From contig JAFEVB010000026.1 in NCBI GenBank assembly GCA_032629725.1, forward strand, positions 372,001 through 436,000: DNA of 64,000 bases, read 5' to 3'. Every line of letters begins with the position of its first letter. Position 1 is the stretch's first letter. The notes beneath the pieces were generated by a model. The model did not search any database and was not told the origin of the DNA. It worked only from the letters and a program-made list of their open reading frames with translations. Below, piece after piece: positions 30,111 through 42,799 of this stretch. Position numbers and translations under genes: made by a program. Origin of the DNA: Gremmenia infestans (lineage: Eukaryota > Ascomycota > Leotiomycetes > Helotiales > Hamatocanthoscyphaceae).

Positions 30111-32376
30111 TCAACTTTGTAGATGAAGAAGACTGTCCTTCAGCCCCTGTGCCAACGCAACAAGTGCTTTTCGACGCCGTTGATGCGTCTCTGATTCCGA
30201 AGCAATGTGAGTCAGCTCTTCATCAGAGAAGTTCATGATGGCTGGAGGAGAAAAGACATCTGGTAAATTGCACAATATATGCCGCTCAATCACTTGACGA
30301 CACACGTTATCAACAAAAGTCTTCATGGCGACCTACACTGACATTAGCGCCCGGTGATATAAATGGGCATTCGATCCTGCGCAGTGCATACCTTGTAGTA
30401 GGCTGTCAACCCAGCTAGTGCTTCGGAACATGCCTGATCGTCCATATTGACAACTACTCTTTTTTGAAGAGACGCCAACAATTTGTCAACTTCCATTTGG
30501 GTATTGCTGACGTGAAATTTCCCATTCCAATCCTCACTTACGACACTCTTCATGGCACTTTGGATGACCTTTTTAAGGGAATCCTGACGGGCATTCTGAA
30601 TGTTGTCTGTGTAATAGTGATTATAGGTTATCGGCTGATGTTTCTCGTCGTCAATAATCTTTTGTAGTTCGCCCTGAGCGTTCTCCTTGCAATCCTCGAG
30701 TCTACGAGCAGTATGCTGTAGTATTTCGCCTCGGACCTTGTCTTCGGTGATCACATGAAGCAAAGCTCTCTCGACAAAGACCTTGGTCATATGAAAGACT
30801 TGGGTCACATGATCAGACGCGATTTGGCCCCATCGACTGGACTGCTCATGGAAGAGTTCTGATAGGAGAACATGGTTGTAGTTTCCAGGAAGCTCTCTGC
30901 CTCGTGTTCGGAAATAAACCTACTAGTGTAAGCACAATTCAAATTCAGGGAAAGTAGCCATACCTCCTTTACCCAGGCATTGAAGTCACTCTCGCTAACA
31001 AGGATTTGGCCATTATCTAACTCCGAACCTGATTCAGATTGGGGAGAGCATTCGGGCTGGTCGGTATTGTATGGCACGGACGATTTTATAAGTTTCCTTT
31101 TCTGCGCATTTTCACGCATCTCAGCTGCAAACTCTCCATTGAGGCGGTGAACTTCAGCTCTCAAACGTGTTGGGTTTTCGAGATTGTCGAAGTTGTTGAA
31201 GAAAGAGAAGTCTGGTACGTGATAGTTCCCATCAAGCGCCGCTTGCGCCATACTATGGAAACTCATGCTGAGCCGAGTAAGAAACATACGTATGTGCCCT
31301 ACAGTTGGTCTTTCGTCACCCAGTTCCGCAACGTCCCTCTCCGTCTGAAGCAGTAGCTTCCTAATCTCGACTCTGACTTTTGGAAGTTCTCTTTCGATGT
31401 GCTGTTCGAGAAGCTCCTGTAGGAACGTCCGCAATGCTTCGATGCCGACTCGACTCATATCCAATTGTTGCTCTTTCCAAGCTGATGAGCAGAAGAATTG
31501 ATACTCATCTCGTTTGCGGTCATCCAAAGAAATGCCCGCATCTAATTGAGATGGACTTGGGTTCTTGAGTAAGAAGTAGCCTAGCTTCAGTTTTGTGGTG
31601 TCTCTGTTCTTGGCTAAGAGTGCGATACGAGGCTCGGTATTCTTGTTGATCAAATCCGCCTTTGTGATTATTCCCACAGTTCTCTGCCCAGCTTTGTCGA
31701 ATATCCGAGCGCGCTGAATAATCTTTTGATTGGCAATATCATTTGTCGCTTGAATCACTGCGAGAATAATGGTGCGGGAGCTTTCAAGATAACTATCAAC
31801 GAGGTTGGCCACCAACTTCACATCTTCGTCGGTCTGTTCATCACTAGTGACAGCGATAAGTCCAGGTAGATCAACAACAGTAAGATGGAGTCCAGTATCG
31901 CCAACAACCTCAATTCGGAGGACATCAGAACCAAATGCCGGCCCGTCCTCGACGCCGTTATGTCCGCGAATGCGCATGAGCGAAGCCGCATCTGATATGA
32001 CGCTTGGTAGGTCGGAGAAATCTACCAATTCGCGTTGGTATGAGTGGAATCGTGCTTTGTCTTGCTCACTTCGTGAACCATGTGGGATAACCGTTGCGGT
32101 TATACGACTTGCAGAGGGATCATGGCGAAGGATAATCTCGGTCGCAAACTTGGTACACACACCATCTTGGCGTGGAAATGGTATTCCAGTAATACCTTCT
32201 AAAACCGAGCTCTTTCCAGCTGACTGATCTCCACAGACAACGAGCTGTGGGAGCGAAATCCGATCTCCAACCCCAGTCGCCCGAACGCGATCTATCTGAT
32301 TGAGTTTGTGAGTGGATTTAACAGATCGAAGACCTGCAAGACTTGATGCGCTTGTTGTATCTGATCCAGACTTCAT
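30111..32376 (-). CDS. Dynamin-like GTPase, 720 aa
   Basis: Exons 32376..30964, 30919..30392 and 30332..30111. Introns of 44 and 59 bp are phase 0. The GTPase domain has P-loop GDQSAGKS (49-56), G3 DLPG (169-172) and G4 TKAD (238-241), preceded by a short Ser-rich leader. The middle domain holds the fungal signature that the first splice restores (EVYFRTRGRELPGNYN). The C-terminus carries a GED-like helix (ETHQRRRKALVALAQGLK). There is no PH or Pro-rich domain, so it is a dynamin-related protein like the many Mx/Vps1-like paralogues of filamentous fungi, acting in membrane remodelling; the target membrane is unknown. The start is the ATG at 32376, after an in-frame stretch without another Met. 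Confidence 0.9.
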
Positions 32377-33330
32377 CTTTAAGAGTTCTTGCAAGAAAGT
32401 GCAAGAAGGATGGTGAATTATGCTACAGCAATGATGGCTTCATCAACGAACTATATATGCACATAATGTAAAGTCAGTGGGCTGGGTAAAACTGCAAACG
32501 GCGATGTCTCGCAAAAAAAAACTTACATATGATGCCCGCCATTCCCAACAAGCCGCCCTGTCTTGCAGGTCTTTGACATGTCAAATCCACTCACAAACTC
32601 AAGGCGATCGACCGCATTCAGGTAAATAGGGTTGGCAACAGGATCTCTAGCTGAGAGTAGAACGTGTGAAGGCCGTTTCAATATACGTCTAGACTATCTC
32701 TTTAAAACGAGAAATGACTCCCTCATTCTAAATCTGCATTCCAAACGCCCTAGCTCCATCCGCAAACGGCGAGAATAATAGCACCGAGAATGTGCGTCAA
32801 AGGGTTATCATTCAGGTTTGTGAAATGCTACCACTATGGCTTCACAAAGAATGCCAGCTCCGCAGAATATGCTTCGTGCATTCCCACGACGAAACTTACA
32901 CTGTTTATATCGCCAACCATCTGGAGGTATATCGGTCTAAGCTCCCTAGTCTCTGATTGGCCATTCTCATCAAATTCTGACATCAGTCTCCCTCGACAGA
33001 TCTTGACGCAACTCCCCCATCCATTTGACCCAGCCATCATTCCTCTGCCGTGCGTGAGGAATGCTATGATAAGCTCGGACCGATTGCTTGGCAACTATAC
33101 GCCGTGGTTTAAGTTCCGGAAGAGTGAACCACAGTCAACAGTATTCTCGTACAAAATGCCTCTAGGCTGTATATATCCCATGCACTAGACTATTATGAGC
33201 TGACAAGTACCGGTAGACCCTGTCTCGTGCGTAATCGAATTTGTTTGGCAGACCGCCTTTGGTTTCTGCCACAACAGGTATTGACCGCATATGCCAGTAC
33301 CAGATATGCTGCAAATCCGGTTTATCCACA
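32377..33330. other. Intergenic, no gene seen
   Basis: Upstream region of the dynamin-like gene, then sequence with overlapping short frames (32790-33188 plus, 32834-33094 minus) that do not resemble a known protein. Confidence 0.4.
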
Positions 33331-34440
33331 ATGCAGCCAGCAAGCATTATCGACGGCTGGCTGGACGATGTTCACAGCAAAGGCATACATGCATATGAGG
33401 CAGAGAGCACTGTCGCCATCACTAGCCATCTCGAACCTCAGCATCCAAGTCGAAAGCGACAAGCATGCTCAACAGACGTTTTCTAATCTCGCCAGAAAAG
33501 ACGAAAATGCATCGTGGATCAACAGGCTATGAATTCCTTTAAGACTCCCCGCGCTTTAAGCTCTAGTAGCCGCACAAGGCCAGCAGCTGCAAAGCAGGAA
33601 TCAGCGTACACGGCATCCATCAATAATACGTCGGCCTCCTCCTTGGCCAAGCTCACATGCGCCACTACCTTGAGTCAACCAAGTACTTGGTCTGGATCAA
33701 AAGCCCAACCCGGGCGAGAAATCGCAGTCCTGCAAAGACTATCGTTGATCTAGAGAATGCCGACCCGCCAACAGTCTATTCTCAGACGACAAGCTCCCCT
33801 CTATGGGGGATCTTGATAACAAAGCGATGCGAGCTGGTTGGAGAAAAAGAAGAATGCTGCCCGAAATGACTAAAGGACGCGGCTCAGCTATCAGATCAAT
33901 TTCTGTGATCTCCTTTTAGCCGCTTCTGATACCTCAGCATAACGATTGGGATGCTGAAGACAATAATGCATTCGAGATCTTACAGACGAAGAGGCACAAG
34001 TTACATTTAAGAACTCTTTACTTATGTACACAAAAGCCCTGAACAACTAGACCGAAGCATAATATCTTCGAAAGAAGCCGTTACTATCCTCAATCGAGTT
34101 GAAGAAACTGCAGTCATACCACTAGAGATGCCTATGCAGCATGCTTGCCACTTGCTTATCGTTTTCCCTTGCAAAAATATCCAATTTTCTGGTTTGAGTA
34201 CCACTTCTAGCATCTATAGACTTTGTCCAGGACTAGTCACTTGTACCGCGTGAATTTGGCGTAAAGACTCGGAATAGATAGCGGGGGACATCATTGAACT
34301 TTTCTCGAAGCCAGCTTTCTTACCACTAGGGCAAAGCAAGAGATATTCGGGGTCTAAGAGACTTAGGGCTTGGAGTCCGTCCGCCATCTCCGAAATTTCC
34401 ATTGTGCAGACTTGCGAAAGAATGTGCTAGATGGCTCTTC
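33331..34440 (+). pseudogene. Probable relic of a fungal PD-(D/E)XK nuclease-like family gene
   Basis: The start reads MQPASIIDGWLDDVHS, with a later PSRKRQA. A shifted frame gives Ser-rich sequence and SPTRARNRSPAKTIVDLENA. After further shifts (about 34020-34260) come EAVTILNRVEETA and a segment HACHLLIVFPCKNIQFSG. The order W-L-x-x-V start, basic KRxR, SPxRxxxSPxKT and a helical part before the nuclease region is what I recall of the fungal family with a PD-(D/E)XK-like domain. Several frameshifts and stops break it. The resemblance is from memory and weak in the second half. Confidence 0.4.
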
Positions 34441-35569
34441 TCTAGTACTGTAAAAACTGTATACTGTATCGCGGGATGGATAAAGGTGCATGCTGCGGGG
34501 CAAATTAAAGAAAGCAGCGATTTGTAAGGCTAGAGGGGTGCTGCGATGACACATAGAGACTTACCGTATGCATACTAGTGCTAATTAAAATGTTGCGCAT
34601 ATACACTTATAGATCGCATACAATGCGGACACTAGAATCGAAGCCCATCGTAAAGGCCGAAGCAGAATTTAGTAAAGCTCGGAAAGACGAAATGATAAAG
34701 GAAAAGGGAAATGTTAGCAGACAATCGAGAAACCTTTACTCGAGTCATGTGAATAACTAAAATAAAGGATAAGTTGGTCATACACAAGTAGAAAGTTGAA
34801 TTAATGTGCAAAGAAACATTTGTATTTGTGGCTCCAGCATTTTTCTTCTCACTTGATGATTAGAAACACTAGTATTCAATACATACCTAGATGTTCTCCC
34901 CCGCTAGGCCCCCCTTTTGGTGAATTCTTAACGCGGTTAGCGTATTCGCAAAGTGTAAAATCCATTAATTTGAGATCATGATAAAAGACAGAAACGCAGG
35001 AAAACCTTGAGAATTTTCGCCATTATCTCCATTACAGAGTCGAACAAATCACTAGTATTTAATGTAGTAGTTGCGGTATTACCTTTCGTTAAGACGCCAA
35101 CCCGGGCACCAATTTCTCCTGACAGTTTCGATGCAAAAAAGATGGCAAAGGAGCATCCACGTTCTTGTCTGAAGTTGATACATTATTTGGATTTGGATTT
35201 TGAAATGATACAAGAGCTATGATAGCGTGTTGTGGATTGGTAGTCACGTGTACTTGTACTATACAGCTGTCTCAGCTGCCCCACAATCTCTCGTCATCAT
35301 ATCTTCAGCCTTACACAACCATGTCACCTTCATTTGCATCACATCTCACGAATCAGAGTTATCCATTTTCCCGTGTCGAGCCGTAGTGAAACCAACCTTT
35401 TCCTGTGTGATAAAACAACGGCGGCAACAACGCGGCGCGGTGAGGCGGCTGGCTGGGACTTGAGAACCTCCCGTTTTCTCTGATACTACCATGGCCATCT
35501 GAAGACGTTGTGTGAAGATCACAGAAAATTCTCTTGAGAACAACTATACTCAGTCTTGAATCCGGCACA
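34441..35569. other. Intergenic and FluG upstream region
   Basis: No gene seen. AT-rich to about 35200, then the promoter side of the FluG-type gene, with a CACGTG core at about 35245. Confidence 0.4.
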
Positions 35570-38329
35570 ATGCTGTCGATGGACGATCTTATCAAAGCCA
35601 TCCACACAACCCCAATTATCGACAACCACGCCCACCCCTTGCTTACACCCTCAGCCCAGACCAAACATGACCTCCTCGCAATCACCACTGAAGCACACGG
35701 CAAGGCTATTAAAGCCACCCCATCCAGTCTCTCACATAACCGGGCCGTCAACCAGCTTTCTGAAATCCTCGGGTGCGAAGCCAAATGGGACGCTATCGTC
35801 AAGGCTACTGAGATAGAAAAGGCGAGGCTGGGTCATGCTTGGGCGAAGAGATGCTTGGAAGGTATTGAAACAATTCTCGTTGATGATGGGTTGGATGGGA
35901 AAGATGAGGTCTTTGCTTATCAATGGCACGATCAACTGACGAGGAGCAAATGCAAGAGGATTGTTCGCATAGAAAAGGTGGCGGAGGAGATCATCGACGG
36001 GCTGTTGAAGAATCGGCTAGCTGGAGCCCGAGATGCATTTGCAACGTTCAAACACTTCTTTCGAAAAGCGATTAGAGATTTCATCAACGACCCGGAGGTT
36101 GTGGGGTTCAAGTCTGTTGTTTGCTACCGGAGTGGACTGGATATCTCGACTTGTGCGGATTCCGAATTCATGTCCGAATTTGTGGCTCTTTTCTCTGGCT
36201 TGAAGGCTCAAGGTGTCACCGAATTCAAGAGGATCGATCGCGAATTCATCAACTGGTCTCTGGTGAACTTGACTGCGGAGCTCATAGAGAGTAATGGGCA
36301 TAAGAAGCCATTCCAGTTTCATACTGGGCTTGGCGACAATGATATCACACTCACTCGATCGTCTTCTTCGCACCTTCAGAATTTTATCAGAAAATACCCC
36401 CAAGTTCCAATTGTTCTCCTTCATGGCAGTTATCCATGGACCCAAGAGGCGGGATACCTTGCAACCGTCTACGCTAATGTGTATGCAGATATCGGTGAAG
36501 TGTTTCCTATGGTGAGCAAAGAAGGACAAGAACGAGTGCTCCGGGAAATTCTGGAGCTTTGCCCGACGGAGAAGATTCTGTGGAGTACAGACGGTCACTG
36601 GTGAGCTTATTCTCATACAAAAGAGCTGTTTTATTCTACGGAAGCTAAGGAGCCCGGAACTGTTTCGGGAGACCACATGCAAGCTCCCGAAACAGTTGCT
36701 CCTCTACCCTAAGGTACAGCTTTTACTATACTAACACGTCATTCAGGTTTCCGGAAACCTATCTTCTAGCCATTGTTCAAGTCCGAGAAGCACTAGAAGT
36801 AGTGAGTTGCTCTATCATCACTTATTTCCTAATTAACTTTGCAGGTCCTACCCGAATACGTGCGAAAAAATGCTTTAACGATTTCACAAGCCATTAAAGC
36901 AGTAGAAAATATCCTATTCACAACATCAAACAATCTATATGACCTTAGACTCCCCTTGAAAGCTTTTCCCCCAAGCTCGATATCGTTTCGTCCTAGATCA
37001 GGGGTTCAAGATCTTGAAGTCCTTAAATCATTCATGGAGCGGCATCAAGCTACAAAATTCATCCGTCTGCAATACCTAGACTACACATCAACCCTTCGAC
37101 TGCGAGTAATACCTGCAAAACGAGCACTCAGTCTTCTACAAGCAAACAACCATCTCCAAATCGGCATAACAAAGGCTGCTCTCGGATTGCTTCAAAATGA
37201 TAGCCTGATCCCTGGACTCACCCCGAGTGGCGAATACAAACTCCAGGCCATGCTCTCATCACTTCGTCCAGGTCCGACCAAGGGCTTTGCTTCAGTCCAA
37301 TGCGAGTTCCGCGAAGACGATGGCTCTGAAGTAGACCTCTGTCCTCGATCACTGCTACGACGTACCATCAAGACAGCCAAATCCCAAGGTCTACAGTTCC
37401 TGATGGGCTTCGAAGTAGAAATAGTCTTCATGTCCCGCTCTCCCGAAGGCGCTTTTATGCCAATGGCCGAGTCACGCAGCCATGTCTGGAGCTCCGCTCG
37501 TGCTCTCCATGGAAGCGGGAAGCTGGATCTGCTGACCGAGATCTACGACACTCTATTATCAGCCGGGATATCTCTGGAACAATGGCATGCAGAAAGCGCA
37601 GACGGACAATATGAATTCGTGCTGCCACCCCTCCCCCCTCTCGAGGCCGTCGATACGCTTCTCCAAGCCCGCGAAATCATCACCACGGTAGCTGCAAACC
37701 ACTCGTTGCGCGCAACTCTCTTCCCGAAGCCCTTTGACAACCAACCAGGCACTGCAGCACACGTGCACATATCAATCGCGTCGCCGAATGGGAACGATCC
37801 TGCGGTGTACGAGGCGTTCTATGCGGGGTTCTTGAAGCATCTTCCTGCCATCATAGCATTCACGTACAGCAAGCCAGCCAGCTTTGACCGTGTGCTCGAC
37901 GGCTTCTGGGCTGGTGGTCGTTGGGTAGCATGGGGGACGCAGAACCGCGAGACGGCGTTGCGGAAAGTCGCCGACTCGCACTGGGAGTTCAAATCCCTGG
38001 ACGGGCTCGCGAATACCTACCTAGCCATAGCGGCGATTCTCGCTGCGGGGACAAAGGGCTTTATTGAGAAGGAGAAGATGGCGTGGGGGGACTGCGTGGC
38101 AGATCCTGCGAGTCTGAGTGCGAATGAAAGAGAAAACTTGGGAATCAGCCAGGAGTTGCCGAAAGATGTTGACGAGGCTATGAAGGCGCTGGATGATGAT
38201 GAGGTTCTGATTGCGTTGCTAGGGAAGGCGTTGGTGGATAGATACCAGGAGGTTAAAAAGGCGGAGTTTGAATTGCTGGCTGGCATGTCGGCGGAGGAGA
38301 GAAGGGAATGGATTATCGAGCGGTACTAG
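35570..38329 (+). CDS. fluG: FluG-type protein: amidohydrolase-like domain fused to glutamine-synthetase-like domain, 856 aa
   Basis: Exons 35570..36600, 36747..36801 and 36845..38329. The joins restore STDGHWFPETYLLA and EVLPEYV. The N-terminal half is the nodulin/amidohydrolase-like domain, with IIDNHAHP (His20, His22), FQFHTGLGDND, VLLHGSYPW and ILWSTDG. The C-terminal half (from about 400) is type-III/I-like glutamine synthetase: GFEVEIVFM, WHAESADGQYEF, the ATP/glutamate region GTAAHVHIS and WGTQNRETALRK. In Aspergillus nidulans FluG makes a signal needed for asexual sporulation; GS-type chemistry would predict ATP-dependent amide or gamma-glutamyl ligation. The length matches FluG (about 860). 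Orthology versus a paralogue of the same architecture cannot be settled here. The start could be the ATG at 35579 instead. Confidence 0.88.
36648..36703 (+). repeat. Long hairpin in intron 1 of the FluG-type gene
   Basis: AACTGTTTCGGGAG (36658-36671) is the exact reverse complement of CTCCCGAAACAGTT (36684-36697), with a 12-base loop. AGGAGC (36648-36653) pairs with GCTCCT (36698-36703) after a 4-base bulge. This gives 20 paired bases in a 146-bp intron. Confidence 0.85.
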
Positions 38330-39152
38330 GGCAGAGCATAAAGAAGACGAATGGACTATCGAAGAAACATTTATTGACTCGCGGGACCTAGGCTAGCAAC
38401 GGGGAAAAACCTAGCTCTCACAGAGCAGTAGTACTGCCTATCTTGGCCAATCACTTGGCGAAATACTCGCAGGTCATCCCCATGCAAGGGTGTGAAGAAT
38501 ATCCTTACTTCTTAGTTTCTCGTGGTACCAGAGATGGTTACTCCGTACCTTCACACAACTTAGTTTCAATCCTAGCTGGCGGATGCGGTTCTAAAGTACA
38601 TAGTGCCATACTCCGTACCCCTCCCTCCCGCTGGGAAAGAACTCTAGGCATAGTTCTGAATAAGAGGCGCTGGCTCCTAATTCAATTCAACTTACTCATA
38701 CCTAGTTGCCTTCTTTGAACTCAGTTATAAGAACGGAACCTGTAAATTTACTACCGATCGAGGAGCACTATATTGCACCAGCCCCCGCCCACTCGCCCCT
38801 GAAATAAGCAGGTATAATATTGCCGGGGGCAACCTACCTGTATATGTACCTCACCGGCCTCTTGTGAATACTGTGCACGCAGAAAAGATTTCGCCGGCTT
38901 TCTACAATACGAGTAGTCCTCTTGGGATGCTTCCGTCTTCCTGGTCTCGGTCTCCCCGCACCAGGACATTTTCACGAGTTGTTTCGTGGATTCGTACGTT
39001 GGCTTTGCTTTTGGTACGGAGTATCAGTCTTCTATATAGTCGATCTATCTAAATATAAGAAAATTTTGTTTTCTTTAGTGATAACAACAACAGACAAGAA
39101 AATAGAATAGATAAGACATGTTCACATGAAATCGTAAGTAACACCTTTAAGA
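38330..39152. other. Convergent intergenic region
   Basis: No gene. It contains three TACTCCGTA/TACGGAGTA motifs (near 38540, 38612 and 39013). Short frames are chance. Confidence 0.5.
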
Positions 39153-41312
39153 TCACGCATAACCCCCAGTCTCCGTCGGCACCCCCTCCAGTACCGTAGA
39201 CGACGTAGAGGTCGGCAACGCATCCAAATCCCCATCTTCCACGGAAGCAGAAGCAGAAGCAGAAGCTTCGCCGTCGTTTGCCACAGAACTAATACTACTC
39301 CCACTATAACAGCCCGAACCCCCAACCGGACCGCCTACAACAGCAACGGGGTGAGCGGCAGTCAAGCAAGCAGACAACCCGGATTCCAAATTCCCGTTAA
39401 AAGCACTGACGCAGAACTCATAGTTCCAGACCCCAGGAATCAGGTACGCGACTCCGTAGGTCGTCTGCGAGGTGTACGAATCATCGGTCTGCAGCACGGT
39501 TCCTGCAGTATCGCTTCTGCGATGCCAGAAATGGTATCCGACTGCGTCTGCCGAGCCGCACCAATCCAGTTGGATGGTGGTCGGGTCTGTCGACGTGATC
39601 TGGAAATTAGTCGGCGCGGGCGGGGTGCCTTTACCCACAATCACGTCTCGGGCGCCAGCTGCAGTGCCGCGCCCGTATGAGTTGTAGCCGACTACTTGGA
39701 TGATGTAGCGGTGGCCGGAGTTGAGGCTATCGAGATGGGCTGTGCTGGCGCTGGCGGGGATGCCGATCTCGCCGACGAAGGCGCCGGATGTGCCGGTGTC
39801 GAAGAATACGATGCCCCATTCTGTTACGCTGCTGTCAGTGGATACCCAGGTGATGTCTATGCCTGTGGTCGTTGGACTGGTGGTGATGCTTGTTGGAGGC
39901 TTGGGGGTTTGCGGGTGCGCGACGGCTGAAGCTATTGCCGTCCAATCTGACCTGGCATCACCATAGACCATGCGAACTTGATACCTATGGACAAGAACTC
40001 GGGGTCAGTATTTTTTGATAAATTCGGTTTAGGGGGGGTCTGAGAAATGTGAAGTCGGGTTTGAGAGAATATTGTAGAGGTAGCTAGATCTGAAAAGGAT
40101 CTTAAAAGCTCGAAATAGGAGATATCCGCCCAGAAGGGTTACTTACTCGTAAGTTTGGCCGTCAGTCGCCCCCTGGGTGTCGTAACGGTTTGGATTCTGA
40201 AGGGCCGGGCTACCAAAACTACCACCAGCAGTCCTGCTCTCGAGCTCGTAACCAATCGCGCCGTACGTGTAATCCCACGTAACCGTTACTCCAAAACCAC
40301 TCGTCACAGCCTTGAAATTAGAAGGAACCGGAGTAGGCCGGGTCGGGACACTTGCAGGAACCGAAAGCGCGCTCGTGCCAATGGAAAGACTGCTCACTAA
40401 TGCGCTGGAGAAGGCCTGCGCGATCTGGTACTCGCCGAGGGCATTCGGATGCAGCCCGTCGTAACCAGCAGGGCAGCCAGTCGTCTCGCACGCATAGTTC
40501 TCCCGCATGAGAACGGGTGCGATTGGAGAAGTAGCCGTGCTCCATGACGGTATCGCTGATGAGAGCAACTGGTTGTACTGATCGATATTGCCTGGTAGAT
40601 CATCACGGCCAGTGAGGGCTGTTCGGTGTGGTACATTTCCCACAGCGAATTTGACGTTTGACTTGGCAGCCCGAGCTTGTGTGATAAACGTGTTCATAGA
40701 ATCTAGCAACCCCGCCGGACTGCTGATGGCGAAACCGAGATCATTGAAACCAAGGAGAACTAAGATCAAGTCCGGCTGGTATGTGGTGACAATGCTGTTG
40801 ATTAGATTCTTGTCTTGTGCTGCTGCACGTCCCCAAGCACCATAGTGATCAGAGTCGAAGTTTTGGTCAACATCAAGGGCATATCCTCCAGTGGTTATAG
40901 CACCGCCAGTCGGGGTGAGTGGTGGATCAGCAGGAGGTGTTGTGCCTTGAAGCTGTGGAGGTTGAGGTGCTGTATAATTATCCTGGGGTCTAGTTCCCTT
41001 CCAAGGACCGACAAAATCAGCCGAAACCCCTATGATAGGTATTAGTGCATGTATTGATTTTATACAGCCGCAATCAGAGATAGATCAGGTACCTTGGCTT
41101 TGGAACCATTGCCATATGCGGTATCGCCAGGTGTAGTCTCCTTCGTGACCTTGAGTAATCGAGTCTCCTACAATTAAAACACGCAAAGCGACGGCTTCAA
41201 CGCTCATATTACGCGTGCTGAGTGAGGCAAATGGAGCTGCTCTTGCCACCGCCGAAGGAATGAGGAGGACAAACGCGGCTAGCAACAGCGTGAGATTCCT
41301 AAGAAGCGACAT
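39153..41312 (-). CDS. Secreted SGNH/GDSL hydrolase with fibronectin type III repeats, 644 aa
   Basis: Exons 41312..41093, 41029..40147 and 39984..39153; introns of 63 and 162 bp rejoin exact codons. A signal peptide (MSLLRNLTLLLAAFVLLIPS) points to secretion. The SGNH domain has the nucleophile block VGDSITQG (Gly49-Ser51), block III GFND (167-170) and the catalytic pair in YDGLHPN (Asp264, His267). Two to three fibronectin-III-like repeats follow (starting about PTPVPSNFKAV, KPPTSITTS and TPPAPTNFQIT), then a Ser/Ala-rich tail ending TETGGYA. Such enzymes deacetylate or de-esterify carbohydrates or lipids outside the cell; the FN3 repeats suggest binding to a polymer. Substrate unknown. Confidence 0.87.
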
Positions 41313-41947
41313 GGTTATTTCTAGCTCGCTTACAGTACCTTACTTGAGGCCAGGGATCTTTTAAAAAGGAACGAATTCTACCTTTGAGCTTCATTTTCTC
41401 GAGGGGTTTCCCGTGCAACTTATACACATCCTTCATATTCCGTGCCACACTCCCTCGATGAAATGAGACTGGTCTACCTGAATGTACTATATGGTAAGGC
41501 ACAGTATGGAGCAAAAGAACAGAGTCGCCTGCCAAGCAATTTACCGGTGAAAAACAATTGGCCGTACCTAGGTAGGTATGTCTCGTAAGGCTTCGGGCTG
41601 TGTTACAAGAGCAGACAAGTAAAATTAGAGAAAAACATGACCGAGTCGCCCACTCGCACAAGACCACGTCGTTCAGATTGCATCCTTAGATGCCAAGTCC
41701 TCACCAGGTACCAAGCGAGCGCCGCCAAAGTGCCAATATTTCTTCTTTGGGCGAAAACGGAAAGGCAGACTGATAACGGGTGCTGGTTACTAGATTGATA
41801 ACATGATAAAGGTTATAAAGCCGAAATCTAGTCAGTCGGATAAGAATAACTTTTCAAAGATTCATATTCTTCTCAGCCCAACAAACAGCCTCATCCAACC
41901 CGCTTTTCATCTTCATCTTCGTCCCCGTACTACACTGCACTATACTA
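41313..41947. other. Intergenic, no gene seen
   Basis: Upstream region of the secreted hydrolase and 3' flank of the next minus-strand gene. A minus frame at 41299-41667 has no protein character I recognise. Confidence 0.45.
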
Positions 41948-42799
41948 TCATCTCAACCAAGGCATACCACCATACTCATACCAAGACTTGGCAACATCAA
42001 GGCGCATTTCCCGGCAGTCTCTCAAGATGCCCAAAAACTCATCTCGATCCTCAACCGGGAACACCTGAGGCGTACCCTCCAAGCTCCTACTGCTGCCTAT
42101 CCTCCACGTCTCCAGCGCATCATGTCGTTTACTCAGAAAATCCTCCGCCACCACCGAAAGCGCGCTGTCCTTTAGAAGAGTGTTGACTCCAAACCCAAGC
42201 AAGTGCTGTTTCGCATCCGCCCATCTATGCTGCCGACACGCCAAGCGCCACGAATCAGCCCACGAAGCGCGCAGGCGCGTGAAATCGCGTTGGAATTTCA
42301 TATCTGCGCCCAGCAGGGTTTTCGTAACCACTGTCCGTTCCTCTTCGCTCACGAAATTGTCCACGAGATCGAAGAGCGTCTCGTCCGTGCCCCACCAGCG
42401 TGTCCAGTTCACGACTGGGATGGCGGTGCAGCAAGTGCTGTTCTGCACGAAGTGGTGAAGGTACCGCAGGTGTTCGCCGCCGGGTTTCCAGTTCCTGAGG
42501 AGGATTTCTAGGGCTTGCGGTTCGAGTTTGGGGGTGTTGGCTAGCAGGTGCAGACTCGAGGCGTCGGGGCGCGTGCTGAAGAACATCAGGGAGGAATTCA
42601 CGAGGAGGTCTTCTTCGCCTGTGGACCTGACTTGATCTGCTTCTAAGAATGTTCCGTGTGAAGATTTCGTAGAAGCTGGCACCGTGTGATTGCTTGGGGC
42701 CGGACTGGAAGGGGTGAGTGGTTGTTGGAGCGTTGATGATTTTTCGGTTTGCGAAGACCACTTCGATTGAGAAGATGAATCTGAGGACAGACTCGCCAT
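41948..42799 (-). CDS. Protein with one copy of the Clr5-associated module, 283 aa
   Basis: A single exon; the start is the ATG at 42799 (MASLSSDSSS), as the upstream in-frame codon is GTG. The first 90 residues are Ser/Thr/Pro-rich. From about residue 95 to the end it aligns by eye with both halves of the Clr5 protein 2 kb downstream. Shared landmarks are ALEILLRNWKPGGEHLRYL, LFDLVDNFVSEEE, LLGADMKFQRD, a Trp-rich DSWRLACRQH and FLGILRDC...LDVAKSWYEYG near the end. It lacks the N-terminal Clr5 domain. Role unknown; probably a tandem duplicate of the module. Confidence 0.68.
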   Translation of the reverse strand: MASLSSDSSSQSKWSSQTEKSSTLQQPLTPSSPAPSNHTVPASTKSSHGTFLEADQVRSTGEEDLLVNSSLMFFSTRPDASSLHLLANTPKLEPQALEILLRNWKPGGEHLRYLHHFVQNSTCCTAIPVVNWTRWWGTDETLFDLVDNFVSEEERTVVTKTLLGADMKFQRDFTRLRASWADSWRLACRQHRWADAKQHLLGFGVNTLLKDSALSVVAEDFLSKRHDALETWRIGSSRSLEGTPQVFPVEDRDEFLGILRDCREMRLDVAKSWYEYGGMPWLR

